From the NCBI GenBank assembly GCA_024138025.1, contig JAMXBD010000431.1, positions 620,001-684,000 of the forward strand: a DNA stretch of 64,000 nt. Reading direction: 5' to 3'. This document shows positions 10,267 through 21,314 of the stretch, in pieces (the stretch's first letter is position 1; each line of letters starts with the position of its first letter). The position numbers and the translations under genes were made by a program. This DNA is from Combretum micranthum (Eukaryota > Streptophyta > Magnoliopsida > Myrtales > Combretaceae). The notes beneath the pieces were generated by a model. That model worked only from the letters and a program-made list of their open reading frames with translations. It was not told the origin of the DNA and searched no databases.

Positions 10267-12699
10267 TGTTGTCACGCCCCGAGGGGTACCCTAAATGTGG
10301 CAGTCTGCCGTACACAATACTAAAGCTAAAGCTTAGGAATGACTACCTTAGTCATGCAAAGGCTTCCATATTATGTACAAGGCGTACATCACAACCAAGG
10401 GACGCATCGGAGTAGCGCAATTTATATTGATAATAAATAAGTAACAGGCAAAGAGAATACTTAATATAAAACATAAGCATATCACAATTCAATTCTTAGG
10501 CATATCTTCTATTATCTTCAAATAAATATACGTCCCTAATCATACAGGTTATCACATATAAAGAACCTTACAAACTTTCTCATCGTATGATTCCATATCC
10601 TTAATCATCCGTCCCTAACTTCCTAAAGTCATGATCCTCAATTTAGGCCACTAGCATACCTGTTTCAACAAATCTATAGGGTATAAGCTACAACTAGCTT
10701 AGTGAGTAAATCCCAAAATTCATACTCGAAGAAAATTATCAATCAAGTTTATTATTCAACACGTATGAAATGCAACAACCACGTGAGCATACAAGACATA
10801 TGACTTTCCGGAATCATATGTTGAATGAATTTACGCCCTTCATTCGGGGTTGGGGATTCAGGCCAATTACAGCCACCACTTTTAAAAACAATTTTATAGA
10901 TCTTACCGGCTCCTATACGCCATCAAAACTTGTAGTTATTACAGGCTCCTACTAGCCATCAATTTTGTAGTTCTTACCGCTCCTACTCGCCACTTACATG
11001 ATATACCGGTTATGTCTACCACTATTATTACACTTGTCCCACCAATTGTATAGTAGCGAATGCAATGTGACTCAACATATGAAGTGCATGAATAGTTTCT
11101 TTAATTAAAGTCTAGTAGTTACATTTAACTTCTTTCAAGTGATCAACCAATTTCAAACATTCAAGATATTAATGCACATACAACTTTATTACAAACAAAT
11201 CGAGTTCGATATACTTAGTATTCTTTCATATTATCATACACTTCCTTTTGATTTTGCTAAATTCTAGTGCAACTAATTTTACAAGCACAATCAAGAGTAT
11301 GAAAAATAACGGGAAGTAACTCACGATGCCATGTCGTCTATTCCTCTAAGCGGATGAGTCGTTCACACACTCCACTTAATCGTAACAATCCTCGGGGTAA
11401 AGGAATCCTTCCTCGGGATCACCTAACCAAAGAAAATACCCACAATGAGTTTTTCTTGAAGATTTTCTTGCATTTTGACAAAACAATGTCAAAGAACGTT
11501 AAAGTTCGCATGAGGGAATGTTCCAACTTAAAATGGCCATAACTTGGTCATTTCAACTCGGAATCGCGCGTATAATATACCGTTTTCTACCTATTCGAAA
11601 AGATCTATCTATTTCTAAGCTTATCCTTGTCATAAAAGGTCATTTGGGTTCCGAAAACGTCAGGTACAGATTTAAAACGAATTTTCTAAACTTTTGCAAA
11701 AATCCATTTTCTAACTCATCTCCATTTTAAAGAAAATCCTTTTGAAATAATATAAATATATATTTGATAAATACTTTTGAATATATAGGTATGCTCACTT
11801 TATATGCAAAAATCCCAATGGTAGTGTCTCAACAATTTATAAAACAATTCATTTAGATTTTAACTTTGAAATTTTCTTTTCAAGTATTTAAAGAAATTTT
11901 ATATTTTTACTAGGTTGTTATAAATGAGTATATTCTTATTTTATTTTATTTCCTTTTCAAAACAAGTAAAATTTCCTTTTAACCTTAGTTTTTCATAAAT
12001 TTCGCTTCTAGTGATAAAAGATCGATTTTTATCAAAAAGTATATTTGTTCAAAACCTTTTTATAATTTTGTATTTAGGATGGTTTTAGAAAATGAATCTT
12101 GTCTTCTTATATTCATTTCTAAAATATAAGCTTTTGCTTTCTAAAACTTGTTCTTTCATTTCTTTTGAAAGAATCATCTTTATAAAATCCATTATTATAA
12201 ATCTTACCTCATTTATATTCCTTTGAAAATTAGTTCCTTCTTTTAGAAATTTGAAAATCATTATTTTTCCTAAGTGGGTTCACAACTTGATGAGTTGATT
12301 TTTTTGTCTTAACTTTGAAAACTAGTTTGTTCCTTAGTTTAGAAAAGAATTTAAATCTTAAACTTTCGATATTAACGATTTATTTTTCTAAAAACTTAGA
12401 TTACCATAAAATACAAGGAAAATATTTATTTATGTTTTCTTTGGTAAAACTATCTTCGTTATTTAAGAAAACTTGAGAAAACTTGTATTATTCTATTTCT
12501 AGGTTGTTGATAATAACCTCATGTTTGTGGTAAATCATATAATTGGAAACTTAGCTTTGAGTTCATTTAGTAAAACAAAATTCTATTTTTAGATTAGTTG
12601 AGACATTAACATTACGCAAATGCAAGTATCATGAGCATATAAAATAATAAGATCATAAGAAAATACTAAAAATAATTAATGAACAAGAAAGTAAAATAT

Positions 12700-12872
12700 C
12701 AAGCATTGGGAACCTTAGCTTCATCAAGGAATCCCGATCAAGTATTGGAGCCTTAGCTTTGTCAAGGCATCCCGGGACTAAGAATGGACTAGTCCCGAAA
12801 GATTTAAAGAAAATGAACAAAAGATTATTTTGACTTGATATGGACAAGTCTAAGACTAGAAAGACTAGTCTT
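12700..12872 (-). promoter_or_regulatory. Conserved hairpin and tandem-repeat leader element, 3' LTR copy
   Basis: Two ~38-bp repeats (AAGTATTGG..CCTTAGCTT..TCAAGG) are followed by a hairpin with arms CGGGACTA (12773-12780) and TAGTCCCG (12790-12797). A second hairpin with arms TAAGACTA and TAGTCTTA lies near 12849-12872. The order and spacing are the same as in the other LTR copies. It would lie in the 5' leader RNA if this LTR were used as a 5' LTR. Confidence 0.62.
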
Positions 12873-13361
12873 AATAAAATAAATAAATTGCATAACTTGA
12901 ATGTAAATAAATAACAAATGAGCTTATATGCTCTAAATAAATATATATACATAATATACATATATAATTAGATTAGAAGCAAATAATAACAATAATAATA
13001 ACAACATAATAAAATAGGAAGCTTATGTACAAGAACAAAACATGAACATGTTGTTGCTTTTACTACTCATATGAGTTTCAAAACAACACCATAGTCATGT
13101 TAAGTTACATGACATGGATGAATAATAGATGGAAGAAATATTACCTAAAGTATGTAAGAGATATGGAGATGGTAAATGAAATGGGTATTATGTGAGTAGT
13201 GATATGTGGTAGATGGTTTATGTATGAGACATGATTTTTGTGAGGAATTGATTTGAGAGAGTTTTGGTAGAGAGAATTCTTGATGAGAGAATTTGTGGAG
13301 AGATTTTGAGAGAGTTTTGGTAGTGTAAAGAATTGTGTGAAAGAATGGAAGAGGAAGGGGG

Positions 13362-13369
13362 TATTTATA
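13362..13369 (-). promoter_or_regulatory. TATA box of the 3' LTR
   Basis: TATAAATA on the minus strand followed by CCCCCTTCC. The identical block is in the partner LTR (21307-21314) and the same arrangement is in the plus-strand copies. About 1.18 kb of LTR lies upstream (U3) and about 3.1 kb downstream (R-U5). Confidence 0.72.
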
Positions 13370-14548
13370 GAATTTTTGGAGTGATTTTTGGATGTAATAA
13401 AATAAATTGAAAAAGAAAAATAATTGATGAGGGACATATAGGCGCCGGTTTTGCTTTATTAGAGGGGGGTGGGGGGGAAATTGATTTTATTTTATTTGTT
13501 TGAGTAATAAAGAAGTAATGTGTAAAGTTGATGTGAATAAAGGTGTATTGGAAATGAAAAAAGTAAGAAAATAGATATGTAGGTGTAAGAAATAGGTGTA
13601 AGAAAAAGTAGAGATAGATGAATAGTAGAAAAGTACTAGACAATTAAAGTACCGGTAGTAATAAAAATACGCGTAATAATGCGATATCTGTAATTTTTAG
13701 CTACCGAAAAATTCTAAAACTGATATTTTGGAATCCTTGTATTTTTACGAGTCTATTGGTATAAACGGAATATTTTTAATATTCCGAGCTCCGGGACACG
13801 CTTTTCGAGAACCGATCCCGTTTGGGTCCGAAGGTCACTCGAATTTCGCGAATCTGATATTTTTATGTTACCCTATATTATTGCGAACTATTTGAAGCTA
13901 TTAACTTAATTTCGTTTTCTAGGGTTTGAAAACACGGGATTGCCGGATCTTAAACACTAGGTTCGTTATAGGCTTGTTGACTTTTAGGGTTCGTTTTGAT
14001 TTCCGATTTTTACTGAGTTATTCGTAAGATCGTATAATTTTTGAGTTTTGATCGTTTTAAATTTTAGCTCGAAATTTATATTTTATTTTATTTGTGATTA
14101 TTTATTTGTTTTTAGTTCTCGGATCGTTTAACCGAGTCTAGGTTTATGAGTTGACTCGATTTGACTTTTGTGGAAAATTTGGATTTTGTTTCTAAAATTT
14201 TACTGAAGGAATTAGGATTTTATTATCTCGTTGTTAAGCGGTATTTGGATTATTGTTTCGATTTGCGTTTTAGGAATTGGGTAGATTATTTAATCGACGT
14301 ACGGACGTTGATTATATCGATAATTGGACTTTATATTTTGTTTCAGGGGTTCTCGTTTTCTCAAGATTGAGAGAACTCGTTTTTTCTTATTTGGAATTAA
14401 GTTTTAACTTGGCGAGTTTTAGGGTTTCGTTTCCGGTATTTGACTCGGTCTAGAATTGAGTTTTAATCTCAAGTTGATTTTTCGGGTTTTTGATATTTAT
14501 ACTTCTAAAATTATTTTTAAGGATTATGAAAATTTTTGGGGGTTTACA

Positions 14549-14561
14549 ACCTACCCACCTT
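14549..14561 (-). promoter_or_regulatory. Polypurine tract of the LARD-type element
   Basis: AAGGTGGGTAGGT on the minus strand lies directly against the 3' LTR and is preceded by GGACAAAACTTTCTTT, the sequence that usually precedes the plus-strand primer in plant gypsy elements. Confidence 0.85.
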
Positions 14562-15495
14562 AAAGAAAGTTTTGTCCTCAAAACTTGTTATGCGTACGTA
14601 TTAGAACTTGATGAGAAATTGTAGGTCGTAATCAATATTTGTTTCACATGGTATTATGATTTTATTATGTCGTTTTCTTAGTTTGATTTCCACAAAAGGG
14701 TTTGGAAGTCTATCGTTGTTTTTGAATTTCTTCTTTCATATTTTTCTATTTCGCATATATCTGTAGTCGGTAATATTGGAATTTTGTTAATCTTGTGTGT
14801 TTAATATTTTATGCAATATAGCATATATAGAATCAATAAGATTTGGTTTTAGCGATTTTCAACCTTCACTTTACTTGATCCTTTTTGAAGAATCTCAACT
14901 CGACCAACTTAACAGACGACGGACGACTTTGACTTGACTCAATCTTGAATTGATGACGACTCACTGTGACATGACACTGGTTCATTCACTTGACAAAGGA
15001 AGGTTGTGAATTCGCTTTCCCATTCTTATGTGAGCATATATATGACATGCATATATAAAATACACAATGTTTATACTTATTCCGTATCGTTGTTTTATCC
15101 TTTACGTGGTCATCTTGACAAGGTTTGAGGTCAAGATGAAAAATTTGTAATTTGCTTGTTGAGGTTTTATCATTACCGGTTCTAGCTTTTAGGCGGTAAT
15201 AGTTATGCTTTTGGTGTATTTTAGCGTGTTCAAGGTAAAATTGAATTGCCTTCTTCTTTTGATACATACAAAATTTTCGACAATCATATTTTTATTTCAT
15301 CTGGAGTAAGGTGACGATTACATAATCTACGGTCATTACTGGCAACTATCGGTATAACAAGAAATTAACATCTAAGGGTAGCCAGATATCGATTCGTATT
15401 CGTGACTATCGTCTTCTTCTAAAACGGCGAATTCTATCTCTTGGTTGGCTTCCTCGCAAATCCATGTCCTTGTAGTTATACACACATATTCTCGT
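14562..15495 (-). other. Interior of the LARD element between polypurine tract and gag: no pol recognised
   Basis: In a normal gypsy element this end of the interior would hold integrase. I find no RT, RNase H or integrase motif in any minus-strand frame. A 93-codon open stretch (14986-15267) resembles nothing I recognise and is probably chance. Confidence 0.6.
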
Positions 15496-15499
15496 GGGG

Positions 15500-16460
15500 G
15501 TATTGCTGAGTATCTTCCTTCCATATTTTTCTTCTTAGGACACTTCTTGGCAATATGTCCGGGCTTCTTACAGATCAGACAGGTGGCAGAGGTTTTCTTT
15601 GGTCATCTCAAAACTTTGTGATTCGGACTCCCGCAGTAGTAACACTTGTGTTGAAGCTTGGGACACTGTCTTGGTTAATGTCTTTTTGCATTTCCAACAT
15701 TGGGTATCCGGTCTCTTTTTATCCTTCTTTCTACTCGGGCTGACCGATGTTTCGAGCTCATTGATTTTTGAGGCTTAGGCTAGGTTCACTTATAGATTTT
15801 CCTCAATTATCATATCATTTTCTTCCGTCCTCCTCCTTTTCTTAGCACCATCCACAATCGTGCTCTTTCTACTAGTTCTCGGAAATCTTTGATGTCAAAT
15901 TCTATCAACTTGATACGAAGGTCTTCATCCAATCCTCCTAAGAAGACTTGTCTTCTTAGTTCCTCACTATCCTTATATGATTCAGGGGCATATTGTAACA
16001 GCTTACTGAACTCTGTTTCATATTATTCAAGACTACGGCCTCCTTGAGAAATACTTAAGAAATCTGCACTATATTGGATCCTCAAGCTTCCAGGGAAAAA
16101 GTTCTCCAAGAATTCATGCCCAAATGTCTCCCATGTGATTGGTGGTAGTAGCTCTCTACTTTTGGATTCCACACATCCTTGCATTGAACCTCAGCATAAA
16201 AGTTCCATATGTAAGCTGAAGGTGTAGTGGTACTTCAAAAGCATTGAAAGATCGCTCTATTTGTGCTAACCAATCATCAGCTTCATCCGGTTTTCCAAAA
16301 GCTCCATCAAAATATCGATTGTACTTAATGAACTCTGGCAACATACCCTGATACGGTTTTGGTAATGATGGCTCAGCTGGTGCTGTTTCAAATGGTGGTG
16401 TTGGAACTTCGGGTGCCGTTTCTTGGTTGCGTTGAGCACGAGTACGTCTCCTATTTGTTC
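15500..16460 (-). pseudogene. Gypsy gag of the LARD element: capsid core and zinc knuckles, frameshifted
   Basis: The minus strand gives a plant gypsy gag. A proline-rich lead (EVPTPPFETAPAEPSLP) is followed by the capsid core FDGAFGKPDEADDWLAQIER and FNAFEVPLHLQLTYGTFML (open from 16344 to 16156). After frameshifts come ITWETFGHEFLENFFPGSLR and SLEYETEFSKLLQYAPE; the latter pattern (QG..S..EY...F..L...AP) is diagnostic of the retrotransposon gag family. The end is a nucleocapsid region with a canonical knuckle CLICKKPGHIAKKC and an adjacent CYYCGSPNHKVL pseudo-knuckle near 15540-15740. It would package element RNA; stops and shifts make it non-functional as assembled. Confidence 0.85.
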
Positions 16461-17039
16461 TACAGGTTTTATTAAGCTAGTACGAGGTTTTTGAACTTTA
16501 TTAGGTTTTAGACGTTTTTCGAAAAACGATCAAGAAACACGCTAATAGAAATCGAGTATGGAAATGAATACAAATATATAGAAATATTTGAAAATTGACT
16601 GAAATCATAATAAAAAGGAAATTCATATCATTAAAATTAAATACATGGAAACAGAAGGAAGACTTAAATACTTCCTTTACAAAAGTTCAAAGAAAGGATG
16701 CAAAACATAATAATTTCAAATCATCACATAGACAACATATACATCTTTGTTTAATCTTCTTACAAAAGCATTTCTCCTATCGGTATATTAAAGCTTTTAC
16801 GGAAGGTTTAGCGTCCATTCCTGCTTCGGATTGCTCTTCACAGGGTAGGAATATTTCCTTGACTACTTGATCCCTCGTCTTCATTATCAGTAACTTTTTT
16901 CTTTTCTTTATGGTGAGATTTGGTGGTAGGATCTCTAGACGAAGTCCCACATTCTTTCTTGGATGGGTCATCTTTTTCGGGGATGGAGGTGGGATCGTCC
17001 CATAAACCTTGCGTCTTTAGATCTCCACGTACATAGAGA
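16461..17039 (-). other. Spacer between the two gag-like modules
   Basis: Short open stretches in several frames are rich in Lys, Ser and Glu, with no recognisable domain. It is probably degraded linker sequence of gag or of the event that duplicated the nucleocapsid. Confidence 0.5.
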
Positions 17040-17605
17040 TACACACCTTGCACATGTAGCACGTTTCTTTGGCACTTGTGGGGTAATTCTTGGTCCTACA
17101 GATGAGACGACTGCATACGGAGCATTTCCTTATTGTTGTTGGGTAACTGTCGGCACTGTGTTTTCTCTTTGCATGACCATAATAGATAGTGCCATTCTTC
17201 TTAGGACAATTAAGGATTTTGTGGTCTTTGTTTCCACAGAAGTAACACTTATGCTGCAGTTGTGGGAACTTTTGGGGAAATGTCTTCCTTTACACTTCCA
17301 GCATCTGACCTTAGGGGTTACGAAGCCCTTAAGAGGTTGGAGTTGTTTATGCTTCTTAGCCTGGGGTTCTGGATTAGCCATGAAGGAAGGCACTTGTGCT
17401 ACTGGTGTTGCTCCGAGTTGGGGTCTTATAACTGGAGCGGGTGCAGGGGTCATGGGTACTTGTTGCATATAAGTCCTTATCGTCTCTTCTAGACGTCTTA
17501 TGGTGGCCAAGAGTTCTTGGGTTAGATCTTGTGGTGTGGGTGCTCCTTGTTCGTGTTGTGCTTCGAGAGGGATGCTTGATTGCGGCATAATTTCCTCGGG
17601 TAGCT
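17040..17605 (-). pseudogene. Second gag-like module of the LARD element: N-terminal helix joined to zinc knuckles
   Basis: An open stretch from about 17592 encodes MPQSSIPLEAQHEQGAPTPQ, an amphipathic helix (LTQELLATIRRLEETIRTYM) and a proline-rich linker. A nucleocapsid-like block with CWKCKGRHFPK and, one frame over, a canonical knuckle CYFCGNKDHKILNC follows; more paired cysteines (CSVC, CYMC) come next. The capsid core expected between helix and knuckles is absent here and occurs only in the separate gag at 15500-16460, so the interior holds two nucleocapsid modules. Plus-strand open frames over the same bases are antisense shadows. A duplication or recombination between gag copies is the likely origin. 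Confidence 0.7.
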
Positions 17606-18161
17606 TCCTAGAACCAAACGAAGCGGTCGTAAAAGATATTTTCTTTATTTCGAGTTTTACGCACAAGTTATTTGTGAAAAGTAAAGCTTTAAGACTTTTG
17701 TTCGTCTGATTTAAAGGTTAACGTAGGCACTTAATGTTATTTACCTAAGGGTCTTACCTACAACGAGGCATTTAAACTTATCTTGCCCTTAATTGGTCTT
17801 GAATAGGGTTACTATACATTAAGGCTTATTGGCTTTGCTAAGGTAAACTTATATTCTTTCTATATCTAAGTTCTAAGCCTCCTTCATGTTCTCTCCATAT
17901 TGTTCTGCTATGTTCTATCTCCAAGTCATTTCTATCGTTCCTAATCTTGGATCGTCATCTTAGGGTAAGTCATATCCATGTGATACTTCCATTTCGTATT
18001 TCACTAAATATCCTCCAATTCATGCATAAGTATTTTCTGCCTTCTTCTAATATTCTCCAAGATAAAGTTCTATTCTTAGACATAAGGATTCTTAGACATA
18101 AGATCAAGCCCTACCACTCTATACTTCTAATATCTGGTTTCTAAATTCCCAAAATCTTGTC

Positions 18162-18173
18162 GCTCTGATACCA
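18162..18173 (-). promoter_or_regulatory. Primer binding site (initiator tRNA-Met) of the LARD element
   Basis: TGGTATCAGAGC on the minus strand, 8 bp from the end of the 5' LTR (GTGACA-GTTTAAGT-site). It is a perfect match to the usual plant retrotransposon site complementary to the 3' end of initiator tRNA-Met. It fixes the orientation of the element. Confidence 0.95.
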
Positions 18174-20644
18174 ACTTAAACTGTCACGCCCCGAGGGGTA
18201 CCCTAAACGTGGCAGTCCGCCGTACACAATACTAAAGCCTAGGAATGACTACCTTAGTCATGCAAAGGCTTCATATTATGTACAAGGCGTACATCACAAC
18301 CAAGGGGACGCATCGGAGTAGCGCAATTTATATTGATAATAAATAAGTAACAAGGCAAAGAGAATACTTAATATAAAACATAAGCATATCACAATTCAAT
18401 TCTTAAGGCATATTCTTCTATTATCTTCAAATAAATATACGTCCCTAATCATATAGGTTATCACATATAAAGAACCTTACAAACTTTCTTCATCGTATGA
18501 TTCCATATCCTTAATCATCCGTCCCTGACTTCCTTAAAGTCATGATCCTCAATTTAGGCCACTAGCATACCTGTTTCAACAAATCTATAGGGGTATAAGC
18601 TACAACTAGCTTAGTGAGTAAATCCCAAAATTCATACTCGAAGAAAATTATCAATCAAGTTTATTATTCAAACGTATGAAATGCAACAACCACGTGAGCA
18701 TACAAGACATATGACTTTCCGGGAATCATATGTTGAATGAATTTACGCCCTTCATTCGGGGTTGGGTATTCAGGCCAATTACAGCCACAACTTTTAAAAA
18801 CATTTTATAGATCTTACCGGCTCCTATACGCCATCAAAAATTTGTAGTTATTACAGGCTCCTACTAGCCACCAAAAACTTGTAGTTATTACAGGCTCCTA
18901 CTAGCCATCAATTTAAGTAGTTCTTACCGGCTCCTACTCGCCACTTACATGATATACCGGTTATGTCTACCACCACTATTATACACTTGTCCCACCAATT
19001 GTATAGTAGTGAATGCAATGTGACTCAACATATGAAGTGCATGAATAATTTCTTTAATTAAAGTCTAGTAGTTACATTTAACTTCTTTCAAGTGATCAAC
19101 CAATTTCAAACACTTCAAGATATTAATGCACATACAACTTTATTAAAACAAATCGAGTTTCGATATACTTAGTATTCTTTCAACATATTATCATACACTT
19201 CCTTTTGATTTTTCTTAAATTCTAGTGCAACTAATTTTACAAGCACAATCAAGAGTATGAAAAATAACGGGAAGTAACTCACGATGCCATGTCGTCTATT
19301 CCTCTAAGCGGATGAGTCGTTCACACACTCCACTTAATCGTAACAATCCTCGGGGTAAAGGAATCCTTCCTCGGGATCACCTAACCAAAGAAAATACCCA
19401 CAATGAGTTTTTCTTGAAGATTTTCTTGAATTTTGACAAAACAATGTCAAAGAACGTTAAAGTTCGCATGAGGGAATGTTCCAACTTAAAATGGCCATAA
19501 CTTGGTCATTTCAACTCGGAATCGCGCGTATAATATACCGTTTTCTACCTATTCGAAAAGATCTATCTATTTCTAAGCTTATCCTTGTCATAAAAGGTCA
19601 TTTGGGTTCCGAAAACGTCAGGTACAGATTTAAAACGAATTTTCTAAACTTTTGCAAAAATCCATTTTCTAACTCATCTCCATTTTAAAGAAAATCCTTT
19701 TGAAATAATATAAATATATATTTGATAAATACTTTTGAATATATAGGTATGCTCACTTTATATGCAAAAATCCCAATGGTAGTGTCTCAACAATTTATAA
19801 AACAATTCATTTAGATTTTAACTTTGAAATTTTCTTTTCAAGTATTTAAAAAAATTTTATATTTTTACTAGGTTGTTATAAATGAGTATATTCTTATTTT
19901 ATTTTCTTCATTTCCTTTTAACCTTAGTTTTTCATAAATTTCGCTTCTAGTGATAAAAGATCGATTTTTATCAAAAAGTATATTTGTTCAAAACCTTTTT
20001 TTTTTATAATTTTGTATTTAGGATGGTTTTAGAAAATGAATCTTGTCTTCTTATATTCATTTCTAAAATATAAGCTTTTGCTTTCTAAAACTTGTTCTTT
20101 CATTTCTTTTGAGAAGGATCATCTTTATAAAATCCATTATTATAAATCTTACCTCATTTATATTCCTTTGAAAATTAGTTCCTTCTTTTAGAAATTTGAA
20201 AATCATTATTTTTCCTAAGTGGGTTCACAACTTGATGAGTTGATTTTTTTGTCTTAACTTTGAAAACTAGTTTGTTCCTTAGTTTAGAAAAGAATTTAAA
20301 TCTTAAACTTTCGATATTAACGATTTATTTTTCTAAAAACTTAGATTACCATAAAATACAAGGAAAATATTTATTTATGTTTTCTTTGGTAAAACTATCT
20401 TCGTTATTTAAGAAAACTTGAGAAAACTTGTATTATTCTATTTCTAGGTTGTTGATAATAACCTCATGTTTGTGGTAAATCATATAATTGGAAACTTAGC
20501 TTTGAGTTCATTTAGTAAAACAAAATTCTATTTTTAGATTAGTTGAGACATTAACATTACGCAAATGCAAGTATCATGAGCATATAAAATAATAAGATCA
20601 TAAGAAAATACTAAAAATAATTAATGAACAAGAAAGTAAAATAT

Positions 20645-20820
20645 CAAGCATTGGGAACCTTAGCTTCATCAAGGAATCCCGATCAAGTATTGGAGCCTTA
20701 GCTTTGTCAAGGCATCCCGGGACTAAGAATGGACTAGTCCCGAAAGATTTAAAGAAAATGAACAAAAGATTATTTTGACTTGATATGGACAAGTCTAAGA
20801 CTAGAAAGACTAGTCTTAAT
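20645..20820 (-). promoter_or_regulatory. Conserved hairpin and tandem-repeat leader element, 5' LTR copy
   Basis: Identical in layout to the 3' LTR copy. Two ~38-bp repeats are followed by a hairpin with arms CGGGACTA (20718-20725) and TAGTCCCG (20735-20742), and a second hairpin with arms TAAGACTA and TAGTCTTA ending near 20818. As part of the 5' LTR this is the copy that would be transcribed into the genomic RNA leader. Confidence 0.62.
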
Positions 20821-21306
20821 AAAATAAATTAAATTGCATAACTTGAATGTAAATAAATAACAAATGAGCTTATATGCTCTAAATAAATATATATACATAT
20901 ATACATAATATAAGTTAGATTAGAAGCAAATAATAAATAATAATAACAACATAATAAAATAGGAAGCTTATGTACAAGAACAAAACATGAACATGTTGTT
21001 GCTTTTACTACTCATATGAGTTTCAAAACAACACCATAGTCATGTTAAGTTACATGACATGGATGAATAATATATGGAAGAAATATTACCTAAAGTATGT
21101 AAGAGATATGGAGATGGTAAATGAAATGGGTATTATGTGAGTAGTGATATGTGGTAGATGGTTTATGTATGAGACATGATTTTTGTGAGGAATTGATTTG
21201 AGAGAGTTTTGGTAGAGAGAATTCTTGATGAGAGAATTTGTGGAGAGATTTTGAGAGAGTTTTGGTAGTGTAAAGAATTGTGTGAAAGAATGGAAGAGGA
21301 AGGGGG

Positions 21307-21314
21307 TATTTATA
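21307..21314 (-). promoter_or_regulatory. TATA box of the 5' LTR
   Basis: TATAAATA on the minus strand, the probable core promoter of the complete element. The start of transcription would be near 21,280. Confidence 0.72.

Larger units (their letters stand above)
10270..14548 (-). repeat. 3' LTR of the LARD-type element
   Basis: Ends are TGTAAACC...GTGACA in element sense. It is nearly identical to the LTR at 18182-22497 along its whole length; most differences are one-base losses in short homopolymers plus a few small indels. It holds a TATA box at 13362-13369, a splice-donor-like CTTTAGGTAA at 13141-13150 and the paired hairpins near 12773-12870. Small reading frames inside it have no family resemblance and coincide with conserved LTR sequence in all copies, so I do not call genes. 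Confidence 0.93.

Noticed and set aside
11354..11730. Two short plus-strand frames identical at 11354-11730 and 19312-19688
   Set aside because: Identity reflects the paired LTRs; they are antisense to the LTR transcript and show no domain.
13440..13490. G-run as a possible quadruplex control element
   Set aside because: The run is short and not conserved in the partner LTR (21,410 region has fewer G), so it looks like slippage.
13141..13643. Overlapping minus-strand frames of 92-98 codons, repeated at 21086-21585
   Set aside because: They cover the TATA-leader part of both LTRs and differ by frame between copies; low-complexity Ser/Phe/Ile content fits CT-rich leader DNA, not protein.
16963..17472. 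A 169-codon plus-strand open frame, the second longest in the window
   Set aside because: It is antisense to the nucleocapsid-like gag module on the minus strand, which has recognisable zinc knuckles; the plus frame has no domain.
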